Source: CAVSRC01 sp963750065 (GTDB lineage Bacteria; Pseudomonadota; Alphaproteobacteria; Rhizobiales; Kaistiaceae). From it: a stretch of DNA of 64,000 nucleotides. A model generated the notes under the pieces. It worked only from the letters and a program-made list of their open reading frames with translations, did not search any database and was not told where the DNA came from. A program made the translations under genes and the position numbers. The DNA lies in the NCBI GenBank assembly GCA_963750065.1, contig CAVVPK010000019.1, forward strand, positions 186,001-250,000, written 5' to 3'. Positions within the stretch are counted from its first letter, which is position 1, and every line of letters begins with the position of its first letter. Shown one piece after another: positions 18,208-28,600 of the stretch.

Positions 18208-19698
18208 CTATCTGGCTCCAGAATAATTCGGGCTTTCGCGGGTGATGGTGACGTCGTGGACGTGGCTCTCGCGCAACGCGGCGCCGGAGATGCGGACGAA
18301 GCGCGCCTTGTCCCTCAGCTCGGCAAGATCGGCGGCACCGACATAGCCCATGGCGGCTCGCAGGCCACCGGCAAGCTGATGCAGTACGCCTGATACCGGG
18401 CCCTTGTAGGGCACTTGTCCTTCGATGCCCTCCGGCACCAGCTTCAGCGTGTCACGCACCTCGGCCTGGAAATAGCGGTCGGCGGAGCCGCGCGCCATGG
18501 CGCCGATCGAGCCCATGCCACGATAGGCCTTATAGGAGCGGCCCTGATGCAGATAGACCTCGCCGGGGCTCTCGTCGGTGCCGGCGAGCAGGCCGCCGAT
18601 CATGGCCGAGGAGGCACCGGCGGCCAGCGCCTTGGCAAGATCGCCGGAGGTCTTGATGCCGCCGTCGGCGATCACCGGCACGTCGGACGCCGCGGCCGCC
18701 TCGACCACGTCCATGATGGCGGTGAGCTGCGGCACGCCGACACCGGCAATAATGCGCGTGGTGCAGATCGACCCCGGGCCGATGCCGACCTTGACCGCGT
18801 CGGCGCCGGCATCGATGAGCGCCCTGGCGCCATCGCCGGTGGCAACATTGCCGGCGATGACCTGGACCCGGTTGGAGAGCGTCTTCACCCGCCGCACGGC
18901 GTCGAGCACATGCTGCGAATGGCCGTGAGCGGTATCGATGACCACCAGATCGACATCGGCGTCGATCAGGCGCTCGGCGCGCGCGAAGCCGGAATCGCCG
19001 ACAGTGGAGGCAGCTGCGACGCGCAGTCTGCCTTGATCGTCCTTGGTGGCGTTCGGGTTGAGCTGGCTCTTCTCGATGTCCTTGACGGTGATCAGGCCGA
19101 CGCAACGGTAGTCCTCGTCGACCACCAGCAGCTTCTCAATGCGATGCTGATGCAGCAGGCGCTTGGCTTCGTCCGGATCGACGTTCTCGGTCACCGTGAC
19201 CAGTCCCTTGCTGGTCATCAGCTCGGCGACCTTCTGCGACGGGTCGGAGGCGAAGCGCACGTCGCGGTTGGTCAGGATGCCCATGAGGAGGGCCGGCGCG
19301 TGGCCGTTGGCAACGACCGGTATGCCGGAAATGTGGTGATGGGCCATCAACGCCAGGGCGTCGGCAAGCGTCGCCTCCGGGTTGATGGTGACCGGATTGA
19401 CCACCATGCCGGATTCGAACTTCTTGACCTGACGCACCGCCTCGGCCTGCTCTTCCGGCGTCAGGTTGCGATGGATGACGCCGATGCCGCCGGACTGTGC
19501 CATGGCAATGGCCAGCCGCGCTTCGGTGACGGTATCCATGGCGGAGGACAGGATCGGCAGGTTGAGGTTGATCGAGCGCGTCAACCGCGTGCGGATATCG
19601 GCCTGGGCCGGAATAACCGTGGAATAGCCAGGTGTCAGCAGGACGTCGTCAAAGGCAAGTGCCTCGCCGCCGGTTTGGGATTCGACGATCACGGCCAT
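18208..19698 (-). CDS. guaB: Inosine-5'-monophosphate dehydrogenase
   Basis: The 496-residue enzyme oxidises IMP to XMP, the step before GuaA. The N-terminus has ALAFDDVLLTPGYS. Two CBS domains occupy about residues 95-210, and the catalytic loop GPGSICTTRIIAGVG carries the active cysteine. ADGGIKTSGD and MIGGLLAGTDESPGE bind phosphate. The start MAVIVESQTGG at 19698 has GGGAG nine bases upstream; the open frame to 19839 is not family-like. It heads the guaB-MAPEG-rsmB-nucleosidase-guaA series, all on the minus strand. Confidence 0.97.
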   Translation of the reverse strand: MAVIVESQTGGEALAFDDVLLTPGYSTVIPAQADIRTRLTRSINLNLPILSSAMDTVTEARLAIAMAQSGGIGVIHRNLTPEEQAEAVRQVKKFESGMVVNPVTINPEATLADALALMAHHHISGIPVVANGHAPALLMGILTNRDVRFASDPSQKVAELMTSKGLVTVTENVDPDEAKRLLHQHRIEKLLVVDEDYRCVGLITVKDIEKSQLNPNATKDDQGRLRVAAASTVGDSGFARAERLIDADVDLVVIDTAHGHSQHVLDAVRRVKTLSNRVQVIAGNVATGDGARALIDAGADAVKVGIGPGSICTTRIIAGVGVPQLTAIMDVVEAAAASDVPVIADGGIKTSGDLAKALAAGASSAMIGGLLAGTDESPGEVYLHQGRSYKAYRGMGSIGAMARGSADRYFQAEVRDTLKLVPEGIEGQVPYKGPVSGVLHQLAGGLRAAMGYVGAADLAELRDKARFVRISGAALRESHVHDVTITRESPNYSGAR

Positions 19699-19964
19699 GG
19701 CGCACACTCCCGCATATGAGAAAAACGCCGCCGGTGGCACCGCAGGGCGCCGGACGCTGGCAGCGAATGGAAAGTGGCGAGGGTCAATATCACGTGGATT
19801 CGATTCGTGAAACAGGGCGGATGGGCGCTGGCGTCGCACCCGGATCGCCCTAGAATGAGATCGTGACGGCTACACGACGGGGTGAGTCTCCCGCCTTCGC
19901 CGTTTCTCACCTATCGTGAAGCGCCCGGAATCCGGCCTTTTCACCTCCCCCGAGCCGCCCGCCG

Positions 19965-21383
19965 ATGCAAGACCGAATGCTGGTGCCCCTGATCGTCGCA
20001 TCGGCGCTGTTCATGCAGAATCTCGATTCGACTGTTGTGGCCACGGCGTTGCCGGCCATCGCGCATGATTTCGGCTCCAACCCCATCCATCTGAAGCTGG
20101 CGCTGACCACCTATCTCCTGACCATCGCCGTGTTCCTGCCGGCCTCGGGCTGGATGGCCGACCGCTTCGGCGCCCGGCAGGTCTTCCGCTCGGCAATCGC
20201 CATCTTCATCGTCGGCTCGGTATTGTGCGGGCTTTCCCAGTCGATCGAGATGCTGGTCTTCGCCCGCATCGTCCAGGGCATCGGCGGCTCGATGATGGTG
20301 CCGGTCGGCCGGCTGGTCGTGCTGCGCACGGTGGCGAAATCGGAGTTGGTGACGGCGCTCTCCTGGCTCACCGTGCCGGCGCTCATCGGACCGATCCTGG
20401 GGCCCCCGGTGGGCGGGTTCCTGACCACCTATGCGAGCTGGCCGTGGATCTTCTGGATCAACGTGCCGGTCGGCTTTCTCGGCATCGCGCTGGCGACCTG
20501 GTACGTGCCGGACCTGCACGGCGAAGGCAAAGTGCGCTTCGACAGCAGCGGCTTCGCCATGATCGGGCTCGGCCTAGCCGCCTTCATGACCGGCTCGACG
20601 ACGCTGGGGCTGAACCTGCTGCCGATTGCCGTCGACGCGATCTTCATCGTTGGCGGGGCGGCACTGCTCATCGCCTATGCCGCCCACGCCCGACGCAGCG
20701 ACCATCCGATCCTCGACCTGTCACTGTTCAAGATTCCGACCTTCTGGCACAGCGTCATCGGCGGCTCGGTGTTTCGCCTCGGCATCGGCGCGACGCCTTT
20801 CCTTCTGCCCCTGCTGCTTCAGCTCGGCTTTGGCATGACGCCGTTCCAGTCGGGCTCCATCACCTTCGCCACCGCGGTCGGCGCCGTGGTGATGAAGTTC
20901 ACCGCACCACAGATCATCCGGCGCTACGGCTTCCGCAACGTGCTGCTGATCAACACGGTGCTGGGGGCCCTGTTCACGGCGCTGCCGGCGATCTTCGTGC
21001 CGACGACACCGGTGACGCTGATGGTAAGCCTGCTCTTGATCGGCGGCTTCTTCCGCTCGCTGGAGTTCACCGCCATCAACGCACTCGCATTCGCCGACGT
21101 GTCTCGTGCCCAGATGAGCCAGGCGACGACCATGACCAGCGTCGCGCAGCAGATCGCGGTATCGCTGGGCATCACCATCGGGGCGATCTCCCTGCAACTG
21201 TCGACCAACGCGCATGGCGGGGCGATCACGGCCGACGTGTTCTGGCCGGCCTTCGTGACGGTGGGCGTGCTGACGCTGGCTTCAGTGATCTCGTTCTTCA
21301 TGCTGGCGCCGGACGCCGGTTCGGAGATGTCGGGGCGCTCCCCGCCGCCGGGCACCCCCGCAGCCAAGCAGCCCGCGGAGTGA
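19965..21383 (+). CDS. DHA2-family (EmrB/QacA type) multidrug exporter
   Basis: The 472-residue major facilitator protein has about 14 membrane helices. MFS motif A is GWMADRFGARQVF after helix 2, and the DHA2 helix-5 motif is GPILGPPVGGFL. ALFMQNLDSTVVATALP in helix 1 is the DHA2 hallmark. It would export amphipathic drugs with proton antiport; the real substrate is unknown. No membrane fusion partner gene is adjacent. The 3' end stops one base before the end of rlmE on the opposite strand, so the two transcripts converge. Confidence 0.9.
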   Translation: MQDRMLVPLIVASALFMQNLDSTVVATALPAIAHDFGSNPIHLKLALTTYLLTIAVFLPASGWMADRFGARQVFRSAIAIFIVGSVLCGLSQSIEMLVFARIVQGIGGSMMVPVGRLVVLRTVAKSELVTALSWLTVPALIGPILGPPVGGFLTTYASWPWIFWINVPVGFLGIALATWYVPDLHGEGKVRFDSSGFAMIGLGLAAFMTGSTTLGLNLLPIAVDAIFIVGGAALLIAYAAHARRSDHPILDLSLFKIPTFWHSVIGGSVFRLGIGATPFLLPLLLQLGFGMTPFQSGSITFATAVGAVVMKFTAPQIIRRYGFRNVLLINTVLGALFTALPAIFVPTTPVTLMVSLLLIGGFFRSLEFTAINALAFADVSRAQMSQATTMTSVAQQIAVSLGITIGAISLQLSTNAHGGAITADVFWPAFVTVGVLTLASVISFFMLAPDAGSEMSGRSPPPGTPAAKQPAE

Positions 21384-21384
21384 A

Positions 21385-22077
21385 TCAGCCACCGCGAAAG
21401 CCGCGGGCGACCAGATAGAGCTCGACCGATTGCGCGCGGCTTGCCGGCGGCTTGACGTGGTGCAGACTGGCGAAGTCGCGCTTGAGACGGGCGAGCAGTT
21501 CGCCTTCGGTGCCGCCACGGAAGACCTTGGCGACGAAATTGCCGCCGGGCTTGAGCACGGTTGCGGCAAAATCGGCGGCGGTCTCGCAGAGATACATGGT
21601 GCGGAAATGGTCGGTCTGGCGGTGGCCGGTGGTCGGCGCCGCCATGTCGGAGAGCACGACATCGACCGGATGGCCGCCGAGGGCGGCCTGAAGCGCGGCC
21701 GGCGCGTCGTCGTCGAGGAAGTCCTTCTTGAGCACGGTCACGCCGGAAACCGGGTCCATGTCGAGATAGTCGATGGCGACGATCAACGGATCGGCATCGG
21801 TGGAACGCAGGCGCGCCGCGGCCACCTGCGACCAACCGCCGGGCGCGGCACCGAGATCCACCACCCGCCTGCCGGGAGCGAGCAGATGGAAGCGATCGTC
21901 GATCTCGATCAGCTTGAAGGCGGACCGGGCACGATAGCCCTCGTCCTGGGCACGGGCGACATAGGGATCGTTGAGCTGGCGCTCGAGCCAGCGGGTGGAC
22001 GAGGCCTTGCGCCGCTTGGCGGTCTTGACGCGCACCTTGAGCGCGCGCCGTCCCGAGCCGCCGGATTTCTCTGCCAT
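21385..22077 (-). CDS. rlmE: 23S rRNA 2'-O-methyltransferase RlmE (FtsJ/RrmJ)
   Basis: The 230-residue enzyme methylates U2552 in the 23S A-loop. SAM motif I is VVDLGAAPGGWSQ and motif IV is LSDMAAPTTGH. The K-D-K-E catalytic tetrad is represented by FKLIE, SDMAAP, NFVAKVF and the E of SVELYLVA. A short basic N-terminal extension (RVKTAKRRKASS) is usual in alphaproteobacteria. It follows the Ppx/GppA gene after 6 bp in the same direction, a common pairing in this class. Confidence 0.95.
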   Translation of the reverse strand: MAEKSGGSGRRALKVRVKTAKRRKASSTRWLERQLNDPYVARAQDEGYRARSAFKLIEIDDRFHLLAPGRRVVDLGAAPGGWSQVAAARLRSTDADPLIVAIDYLDMDPVSGVTVLKKDFLDDDAPAALQAALGGHPVDVVLSDMAAPTTGHRQTDHFRTMYLCETAADFAATVLKPGGNFVAKVFRGGTEGELLARLKRDFASLHHVKPPASRAQSVELYLVARGFRGG

Positions 22078-22083
22078 TGTCTT

Positions 22084-23415
22084 TCAACGCCCCCGACGGC
22101 GCGAACGCGGATGCCAGCGGCCGTCTTCGACCATCAGCTCCACCAGCATGCCTTCGCGCAGGCCGCGATCGGCGACACGCAGGCGATCGCACGGCCAGCG
22201 CCGGCGGATCGCTTCGAGGATGGCGCAGCCGGCGAGCACGAGATCGGCCCGCTCGCGGCCGATGCAGGGATTGGCCATACGGGCGTCGTAGTCCATTCCC
22301 ACCAGGGTCTCAATCAGATCGGCAACGACGCCACCGGCGAGCCACGTGCCGTCGACGCGCCGGCGGTCGTAGCGCGGCAGGCCGAGGTGGACGCCGGCGA
22401 GCGTGGTGACGGTGCCCGAGGTGCCGAGCATGTGGATGCCGCCGGCGGCGACGGCGCGATCCAGTTCCTCGACCTGGGGGAAGTCGGCCAGCATGGCCGA
22501 GACCTCGGCGACCATGTCGGCAAAGGCAGCCGGGCTGACATGGCGGCCGCCATGGCGTTCGCTGATGCTGACGACACCCACAGGCAGCGACATCCAGGTG
22601 CGGATGCGATCGGCCATGCGGCGGCGGCGGCCGTTGGGCGCCGGCGTCAGGTCGATCCAGACGAGTTCCGAGGAGCCGCCGCCGATATCGAACAGGAGGA
22701 CACCGGCGGCGTTCGGATCGACCAGCGAGGCGCAGCCGGCGACGGCGAGGCGCGCCTCGGTCTCGCGCGAGACGATCTCCAGCGACAGGCCGGTCTCGGT
22801 GCGCACGCGCTCGATAAATTCGGTGCCGTTCTCAGCCATGCGGCAGGCTTCGGTGGCAATCAGGCGGGTCCGACCGACATCGCGTTCGGCCAGCTTGTCG
22901 CCGCATATGGCGAGCGCCTCGATGGCACGCCGCATGGCCGCATCGCTGAGGCGGTTGTTGGTGCCGATCCCCTCGCCCAGGCGGACGATGCGCGAGAAGG
23001 CATCGACGACGCGGAATCCATAGTCACGCGGGGTCGCCACCAGCAGCCGGCAATTGTTGGTGCCGAGGTCGAGGGCGGCATAGAGCGGCCCGTCGACGTG
23101 TTGCCGCTGCCGGGTTGCGACGATAGCCGGGGCCGCGACCGGCGGCGCGCCGGGCTCCCCAGTGACCTCGCTGCCGTTGACCTTGGTACCGTTGACGGTG
23201 GGTTGCGGGGAAGCGCCAGCCAGCCGTGCATCAGCCGCGTAGACGGGACCGCGGCGCCGGCGCCGGCCCTTCCTGCGCTTGTGTCCCTTGCCGCCAGACG
23301 CCGGACGGACAGGCGCAGAGGACCCGGTATCGGGCCACACGGCACCTGTCGCGGCAGATTCATCCGCGCGACCGGCAGGCCTGTCCGCGCTCAGCGGATC
23401 ATCGCCCGTCGACAA
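22084..23415 (-). CDS. Ppx/GppA phosphatase family protein
   Basis: The 443-residue protein has a sugar kinase/HSP70-like fold. Phosphate-binding motifs are ALDLGTNNCRLLVA (near residue 110), ATEACRMAENG and LLFDIGGGSSELVWI. The family includes exopolyphosphatase and pppGpp phosphohydrolase; the short C-terminus, without the HD-like domain of long Ppx, leaves both open. The first ~105 residues are a disordered extension with a very basic run (KGHKRRKGRRRRR), unusual but seen in some relatives. It is cotranscribed with rlmE. Confidence 0.88.
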   Translation of the reverse strand: MSTGDDPLSADRPAGRADESAATGAVWPDTGSSAPVRPASGGKGHKRRKGRRRRRGPVYAADARLAGASPQPTVNGTKVNGSEVTGEPGAPPVAAPAIVATRQRQHVDGPLYAALDLGTNNCRLLVATPRDYGFRVVDAFSRIVRLGEGIGTNNRLSDAAMRRAIEALAICGDKLAERDVGRTRLIATEACRMAENGTEFIERVRTETGLSLEIVSRETEARLAVAGCASLVDPNAAGVLLFDIGGGSSELVWIDLTPAPNGRRRRMADRIRTWMSLPVGVVSISERHGGRHVSPAAFADMVAEVSAMLADFPQVEELDRAVAAGGIHMLGTSGTVTTLAGVHLGLPRYDRRRVDGTWLAGGVVADLIETLVGMDYDARMANPCIGRERADLVLAGCAILEAIRRRWPCDRLRVADRGLREGMLVELMVEDGRWHPRSRRRGR

Positions 23416-24127
23416 ACGTCCAAATCCTTCAGGAGGAGGCGCAGCAAGGCACCACTTCTAGCCGGCGCCGCGCGCTTCCTCGGTCACTTTTCGCAACCAG
23501 TCTAGCAGGCGGGGGACAGCAGGCAAGCGGGGGCAAGACGGCGGGAACCCAGGGAACTGCAGGCTGACCGCCTTTCAGGAACGCCCGGGACGATGTGCAT
23601 TGGCCGGGCCGCGGTTGCCCGCCGCATGCCGCCAAGACGCATTGGAGGCTTGCGCGCCGGGCAGTCGATCGCGCGGCTGACGCCGCACTGGTTTCATGTC
23701 TTCACCTGCCGCTACCTCTTCGGCTCGCCGACCGCCGGCGAGCCCGGCTATGCACTGTTTCGAACGGTGCATCGCAGGGACATCACTCCGCAGCGGTCGG
23801 CGTCGATCATTTTGGAATGCGGTGTGGAGATATCGGTACTCAAGCGATACGCGGGCGGGAGCGCTGCGCTCCCAAACTTGAGCCGGATCAGATGTGCATT
23901 GTAGGCGGCAACCAGCCCATGTCCGATTCCGGTTTCGGCTCGGAGCTCTATCGGCCAGCTGCCCACGGCGCAGATGCGCCACAACCGACCGACCTTTGGC
24001 TGGACTGAATCGTGTCCGGTCAAGGAGGTGTTGGCCTCGCCTTGCGATATGCGTTACCGCATTGATCGGACGGTTGATTTCGAAAGGTCGACCGTAATTT
24101 GCGACGGTGTGCTAGATAGACCGCCTG
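23416..24127. other. Intergenic stretch at the left edge of the carbohydrate island
   Basis: About 700 bp with no recognisable gene. Short open frames on both strands (for example 23593-23904 plus) have no family features and arginine-rich, shadow-like composition. It must contain the Ppx/GppA promoter on one side and the ROK promoter on the other. A TG-C-TAGATA extended -10-like sequence occurs at about 24112-24120, just ahead of the ROK start, without a convincing -35. Confidence 0.5.
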
Positions 24128-25369
24128 ATGCAGACTGGGCTCAACAACGAGCGGGTGCGTAGCCACAATCGCCGGGCGACGATGGAGTATCTCTATCGCA
24201 AGCGCCTGGCGACGAAATCTGAACTTGCGCACGAACTCGATCTATCCATTCCTGCGATCAGCAAGATCCTGGATAGTCTTGAGAACTCCGAGATGGTTGA
24301 GCAGAAGGACGCGCCGCGGCGGACGCGTGGCCTGTCCGGTGGGACCTATCGTGTCCGGCCCGAGAGCTGGCGTGTGCTCTGCATGAACGTCTCGCCCATC
24401 CAGATCGAGGCATGTCTCGCGGACAACTGCATTGCCCCCTTGGGCGATCCGATGCGCTTTGCGATCGCACCCGAGTCGCCAGCGCAGTTGGTCGACGAAA
24501 TCGTGCGCGTCTACGAGAAATTCAGGGCTGAGGCGGGAGACCGGCGGATCCGCATCGCGATCGGCCTCCACGGGCACCTCAATCCGCAGACGGGTGTCTC
24601 CATCATCATGCCGCATGCGCCCTGGCGCGATTCCATTCCGCTCAAAGCGACGCTCGAGCACCGGCTGTCGACCGAAGTTCTGATCGACAACGACTGCGTC
24701 CTGCTGGCGCTGGCGGAAAAGTGGTTCAACCCCGCCCAAGCCACGGAATTCTGCGTCATCAATTTCGACTATGGCATCGGCTCGTCCTTCGTCATCCAGG
24801 ATGAGGTCTATCGCGGCGTCGTCAATGGTGCCGGCCAGATCGGCCATACGCAGATTGATCCCGACGGCCTGCAGTGCACCTGCCAGCGCTACGGCTGCCT
24901 TGAGACGGTCGCATCGCTGACGGCCATGCTGAAAGCCTATCGTAAACGGCTGAAGGCATCCGAGCCGAGCCGTCAAATTCAGCGCCGAATCTCCGATCTC
25001 ACGATCGACGACCTCATCGACCGCTATCGCGCAAACGACCCCGAAGCGGTCGCTATCGTGGATGCCGGAATCGATGCGCTCGGGCTCAGCATCTACAACC
25101 TGCTCAACATCGTGAACATCAACCGAATCTACATCTACGGCCGCGGTGTCGCGTTCGGTCCGTCGGTGCTCGAGCGGATCAACGCGAAGAACCACCTGAA
25201 TCCCTTCGACATCAAAGATCAGAAGCTCCTGCACACGACCAACGTCCAGTTCGGCATGCTGAGCAGACGCCAGCAGCTTCTCGGGATCGGATATCTTTTC
25301 ATCGAAAAGACACTCCACAAGATCGAGGCGGCGCATCCGCCCATCCACATCCCTGTCGCCCCGCAATAG
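24128..25369 (+). CDS. ROK-family transcriptional repressor with zinc motif
   Basis: The 413-residue regulator resembles NagC, Mlc and XylR. An N-terminal winged helix is at residues ~10-65 (ERVRSHNRRATMEYLYRKR, then ELDLSIPAISKILDSLE). The C-terminal ROK sugar-sensing domain includes DNDCVLLALAEKW and the structural zinc motif GHTQI...CTCQRYGCLE near residues 237-258. ATP-site residues of true kinases are weak, consistent with a sensor. It lies in front of the DUF5107-ABC operon, whose promoter carries a NagC-like inverted repeat, so it probably represses that operon until a sugar is bound. The start at 24128 keeps the conserved residues before the helix-turn-helix. Confidence 0.88.
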   Translation: MQTGLNNERVRSHNRRATMEYLYRKRLATKSELAHELDLSIPAISKILDSLENSEMVEQKDAPRRTRGLSGGTYRVRPESWRVLCMNVSPIQIEACLADNCIAPLGDPMRFAIAPESPAQLVDEIVRVYEKFRAEAGDRRIRIAIGLHGHLNPQTGVSIIMPHAPWRDSIPLKATLEHRLSTEVLIDNDCVLLALAEKWFNPAQATEFCVINFDYGIGSSFVIQDEVYRGVVNGAGQIGHTQIDPDGLQCTCQRYGCLETVASLTAMLKAYRKRLKASEPSRQIQRRISDLTIDDLIDRYRANDPEAVAIVDAGIDALGLSIYNLLNIVNINRIYIYGRGVAFGPSVLERINAKNHLNPFDIKDQKLLHTTNVQFGMLSRRQQLLGIGYLFIEKTLHKIEAAHPPIHIPVAPQ

Positions 25370-25586
25370 ACGCGCCTCGTTCCCGGCCGGCTTTCGCGCG
25401 ACAACTGCCTGCGCCGGGCACGAGCCTGCCATGGCGCGCGGCCGCCGTGCCGCGACGGTCCTGGACCGGATAACTCGTTTTCAACGGCCCGGCACAATTG
25501 GAGTTGCGGCCGCGCCGCTCTCCATCACGCTAGCTTTTTAGTGAACTACTATTTCTATTTACCCTCCATAGGTGTCTATTTTTGCA

Positions 25587-25615
25587 TTGACGCCCAGTTT
25601 TTTGCGGACTTATCT
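25587..25615 (+). promoter_or_regulatory. Sigma-70 type promoter of the DUF5107-sugar ABC operon
   Basis: TTGACG at 25587-25592 and TTATCT at 25610-25615 are separated by exactly 17 bp, placing the start near 25622. It lies in an AT-rich 300-bp gap between the ROK gene and the DUF5107 gene, with a leader of about 48 bases. Confidence 0.6.
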
Positions 25616-25629
25616 CGTTCGTGAGGGAC

Positions 25630-25652
25630 TTATTACTAAACAAAGATAATAA
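25630..25652. promoter_or_regulatory. Candidate ROK operator, TTATTA-N11-TAATAA
   Basis: Perfect 6-bp inverted arms (25630-25635 and 25647-25652) lie just downstream of the predicted transcription start. Known NagC/Mlc operators have TTATTT/AAATAA-like arms over about 23 bp, the same overall size. Placement at about +8 to +30 would block initiation or early elongation. Confidence 0.5.
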
Positions 25653-25669
25653 AACCTCTGGGAGGAGGA

Positions 25670-28600
25670 ATGGCTTCGGCGGTCGAGGTCCGTGTCGAAA
25701 GCATCCGGTTGCCGACCTATGGTCATGGCCCGGTGGACCCGAATCCGCTCTTTCTGGAGGAGCGCGTCTATCAGGGCTCGTCCGGACGTGTTTATCCCTA
25801 TGGAGTCGTCAACACGGTCTCCTCGGAGAGAGGCGAGCGCGTCTATCGCGCCGTCTTCATCGAGAACGAATTTCTCGAGATCATGGTCCTGCCGGAACTC
25901 GGCGGACGCGTGCACCGCGCCTACGACAAGATCCGCAAGCGCGACTTCATCTACTACAACAGCGTCATAAAGCCGGCGCTTGTCGGCCTCGTCGGCCCCT
26001 GGATCTCCGGCGGCCTCGAATTCAACTGGCCGCAGCATCACCGTCCGACGACCTTCATGCCGGTCGACGAGATGGTGCGCGACAACTCGGACGGATCGAA
26101 GACCGTGTGGGTCGGCGAGAAGGAGCCGATGCATGGCCTTCAGGCGATGACCGGCTTCACGCTTCATCCTGATCGGGCGCTTCTGGAAATCGCGTGCAAA
26201 GTCTTCAATGGCAACGATACGCCGCGGCATTTTCTGTGGTGGGCCAACCCGGCCGTAAAGGGCGGCGACGGTCACCAAAGCGTCTTTCCGCCCGATGTCA
26301 CGGCGGTCTTCGACCACGGCAAACGGGACGTATCGAGCTTTCCGATCGCGCGAGGCACGTACTACAAGGTCGACTATTCGGCAGGCGTGGACATCTCGCG
26401 CTATCGGAACATTCCCGTTCCGACGTCCTACATGGCCGCGCGCTCCAATTACGACTTTGTCGGCGCCTATGATCACGAGGCAGATGCAGGTCTCTTGCAT
26501 GTGGCCGATCATCATGTCGCCCCGGGCAAGAAGCAGTGGACCTGGGGAAACTGCGAATTCGGCCGCGCCTGGGATCGCAACCTGACCGACGATGACGGGC
26601 CTTACCTCGAGTTGATGACCGGGGTCTACACCGACAATCAACCGGACTTCACCTGGCTCGACCCTTTTGAAGAAAAGAGCTTCGTACAGAACTTCCTGCC
26701 CTATCATTCGCTGGGCGTCGTGCAGAACGCCAATACCCGGCTGGTGCTCAAGGCGGTCCGTGGCCCGCGCGGCGTGGAATGCGGCGTCTACGCCGTGGCC
26801 CCCTTGGCGCCGGCGCGCTTTCGGCTGTTGGCGAAGGACGGCCGAACGCTGGTCGAGGAACCGATCGCATTGCGCGTCGGCGAGGTCTGGCAACGCACCT
26901 TCGCCATCGATATCGGACCCGAACCGTTCGTTGCGGAAGTCGTGGACGGACACGATGCGGTGCACATCAGCTACCGCGAACATCAGGTGCAATCCGAACC
27001 GCTGCCGGAGCCCGCGGCCGCGCCGCCACAACCGGCGGACGTCGAGACGATCGACGAGCTCTACTATATCGGCCAGCACCTCGTTCAGTATAACCACGCC
27101 GCCCGCACGCCCGAGTCCTACTACCTGGAGGGCGTGCGCCGCGATCCGCTCGACTATCGCTGCAATCTGGAGTTGGCGCGGCTTGCCTTCGACCGGGCGG
27201 ACTACCCCGAGGCAATCCATCATGCCGAGCAGGCGCTCAAGCGCGCCCATGGTCTCAACAAGAACCCCGCCTGCGGCATGGCGAGCTACACACTCGGCTG
27301 CGCCCAGGAGCGCAGCGGTGCGCTTGCCCAGGCCTATGAGAGCTATTTCCGTTCGACCTGGAGCGGCAATTGCCGCGATTGCGGAAATCTGGGACTGGCG
27401 CGCGTCTGCGCGAAGCAGGGCCGCTACGAGGAGGCGCTGGCCTTCTGCGAGCGGTCGCTCGACTACAATGCCACCAATCTCAGCGCTCTGTTCGTGCGCG
27501 CCTGCCTGCGCGTCAAGTCCGGCCAAGGCGAGCGTGCGCGGCAGGAAATCGACGCCGTGCTCTGCCGCCATCCGCTACACTATGGCTTGCATTTCGTCCG
27601 CTGGCTGATCGACGGCGGGGAGCCGCCGCAACACCTCCGCGATATCGTCGCGAGGCGCGCTCTCAATCTCATCCAAGTGGCTTCCGAGCTGATCGAGTTG
27701 GGTCTCTTTGGCGAAGCGCAGCGCTGTCTGGATCTGGCCCAGGAGCCTTTCTACCTCATCGATTTTTATCGTGCGTATCTGGCCAGGGCACAGGGAGAGC
27801 CGGCGGCGGCGCCACGCGATGCCGACGTCGTCGAACGCTTCGCCGGCGGCGTCCTCTTTCCCAATTCGCTGACCGACGTCGCCGTCCTCTCCGCTTTCGA
27901 CGATTCCGCTTTCGCGCGGTTCCTGCTGGGTTGCTTCCATTACGGCCACCGCGCCTATGAGACGGCGGCCGACTATTGGACGAAGAGCAAGCAGCTCGCC
28001 CCGACCTTCCCCGGCTCCTATCGGGCGCTCAGCATCTATTTTGCCAACAAGGACGGTGATCGGGACAAGGCGCGCGACCTCATTGCCGAGGCATTTTCGC
28101 GCGATCCGAGCGACCCTCGCCTTCTCTACGAATACGACCTCATGCGCGGCCTGTGCCGCGTCGATACGGCTGCCCGTCTGGCGTTGTTGCATGGGCACCG
28201 CGACCTCGTTTTCAAACGGGACGATCTGACGGTGGAATTCGTCCATCTTCTCAATCTGGAAGGCGAACTCGACGAGGCGCGTTCGATCCTGACCAGCCGG
28301 GTCTTTCATCCCTGGGAAGGGGGCGAAGGCCGCGTCACCGGCGAATTCATCGCCAACTGCCAGCGCCAGGCCTTTCGCGCAATGAAGCGCGGAGAGATCG
28401 ACCGCGCCGTCGGCTGGCTCACGGAAGCCCTCACCTTTCCCGCCAATCTCAACGAGGGCCGTCTGGTCGGCCAGACCGACAACGACATTCACTACTGGCT
28501 CGGCCGTTGTGCAGAGCTGTCGGGCGATCGCGACGAAGCGGAGCGGCAGTTCCGCCTGGCGGCGCGCGGCGAGATCGCGCTTGTGGAAAGCCGTTACTAC

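Noticed and set aside
21430..23505. 691-codon plus-strand frame opposite rlmE and the Ppx/GppA gene
   Set aside because: Both opposite genes are fully conserved; the frame has shadow-type composition and no family features.
23593..24008. Two overlapping small plus-strand frames
   Set aside because: No ribosome site, no family motif, arginine-rich shadow-like translation.
23416..24127. Duplicated tRNA-Gln 3' end as attachment site
   Set aside because: No copy of the T-arm sequence was seen by eye here or elsewhere in the window; a computed search would be needed to be certain.
25610..27571. 653-codon minus-strand frame opposite the DUF5107 gene
   Set aside because: Antisense shadow; the plus strand has strong ribosome site, domain content and operon context.
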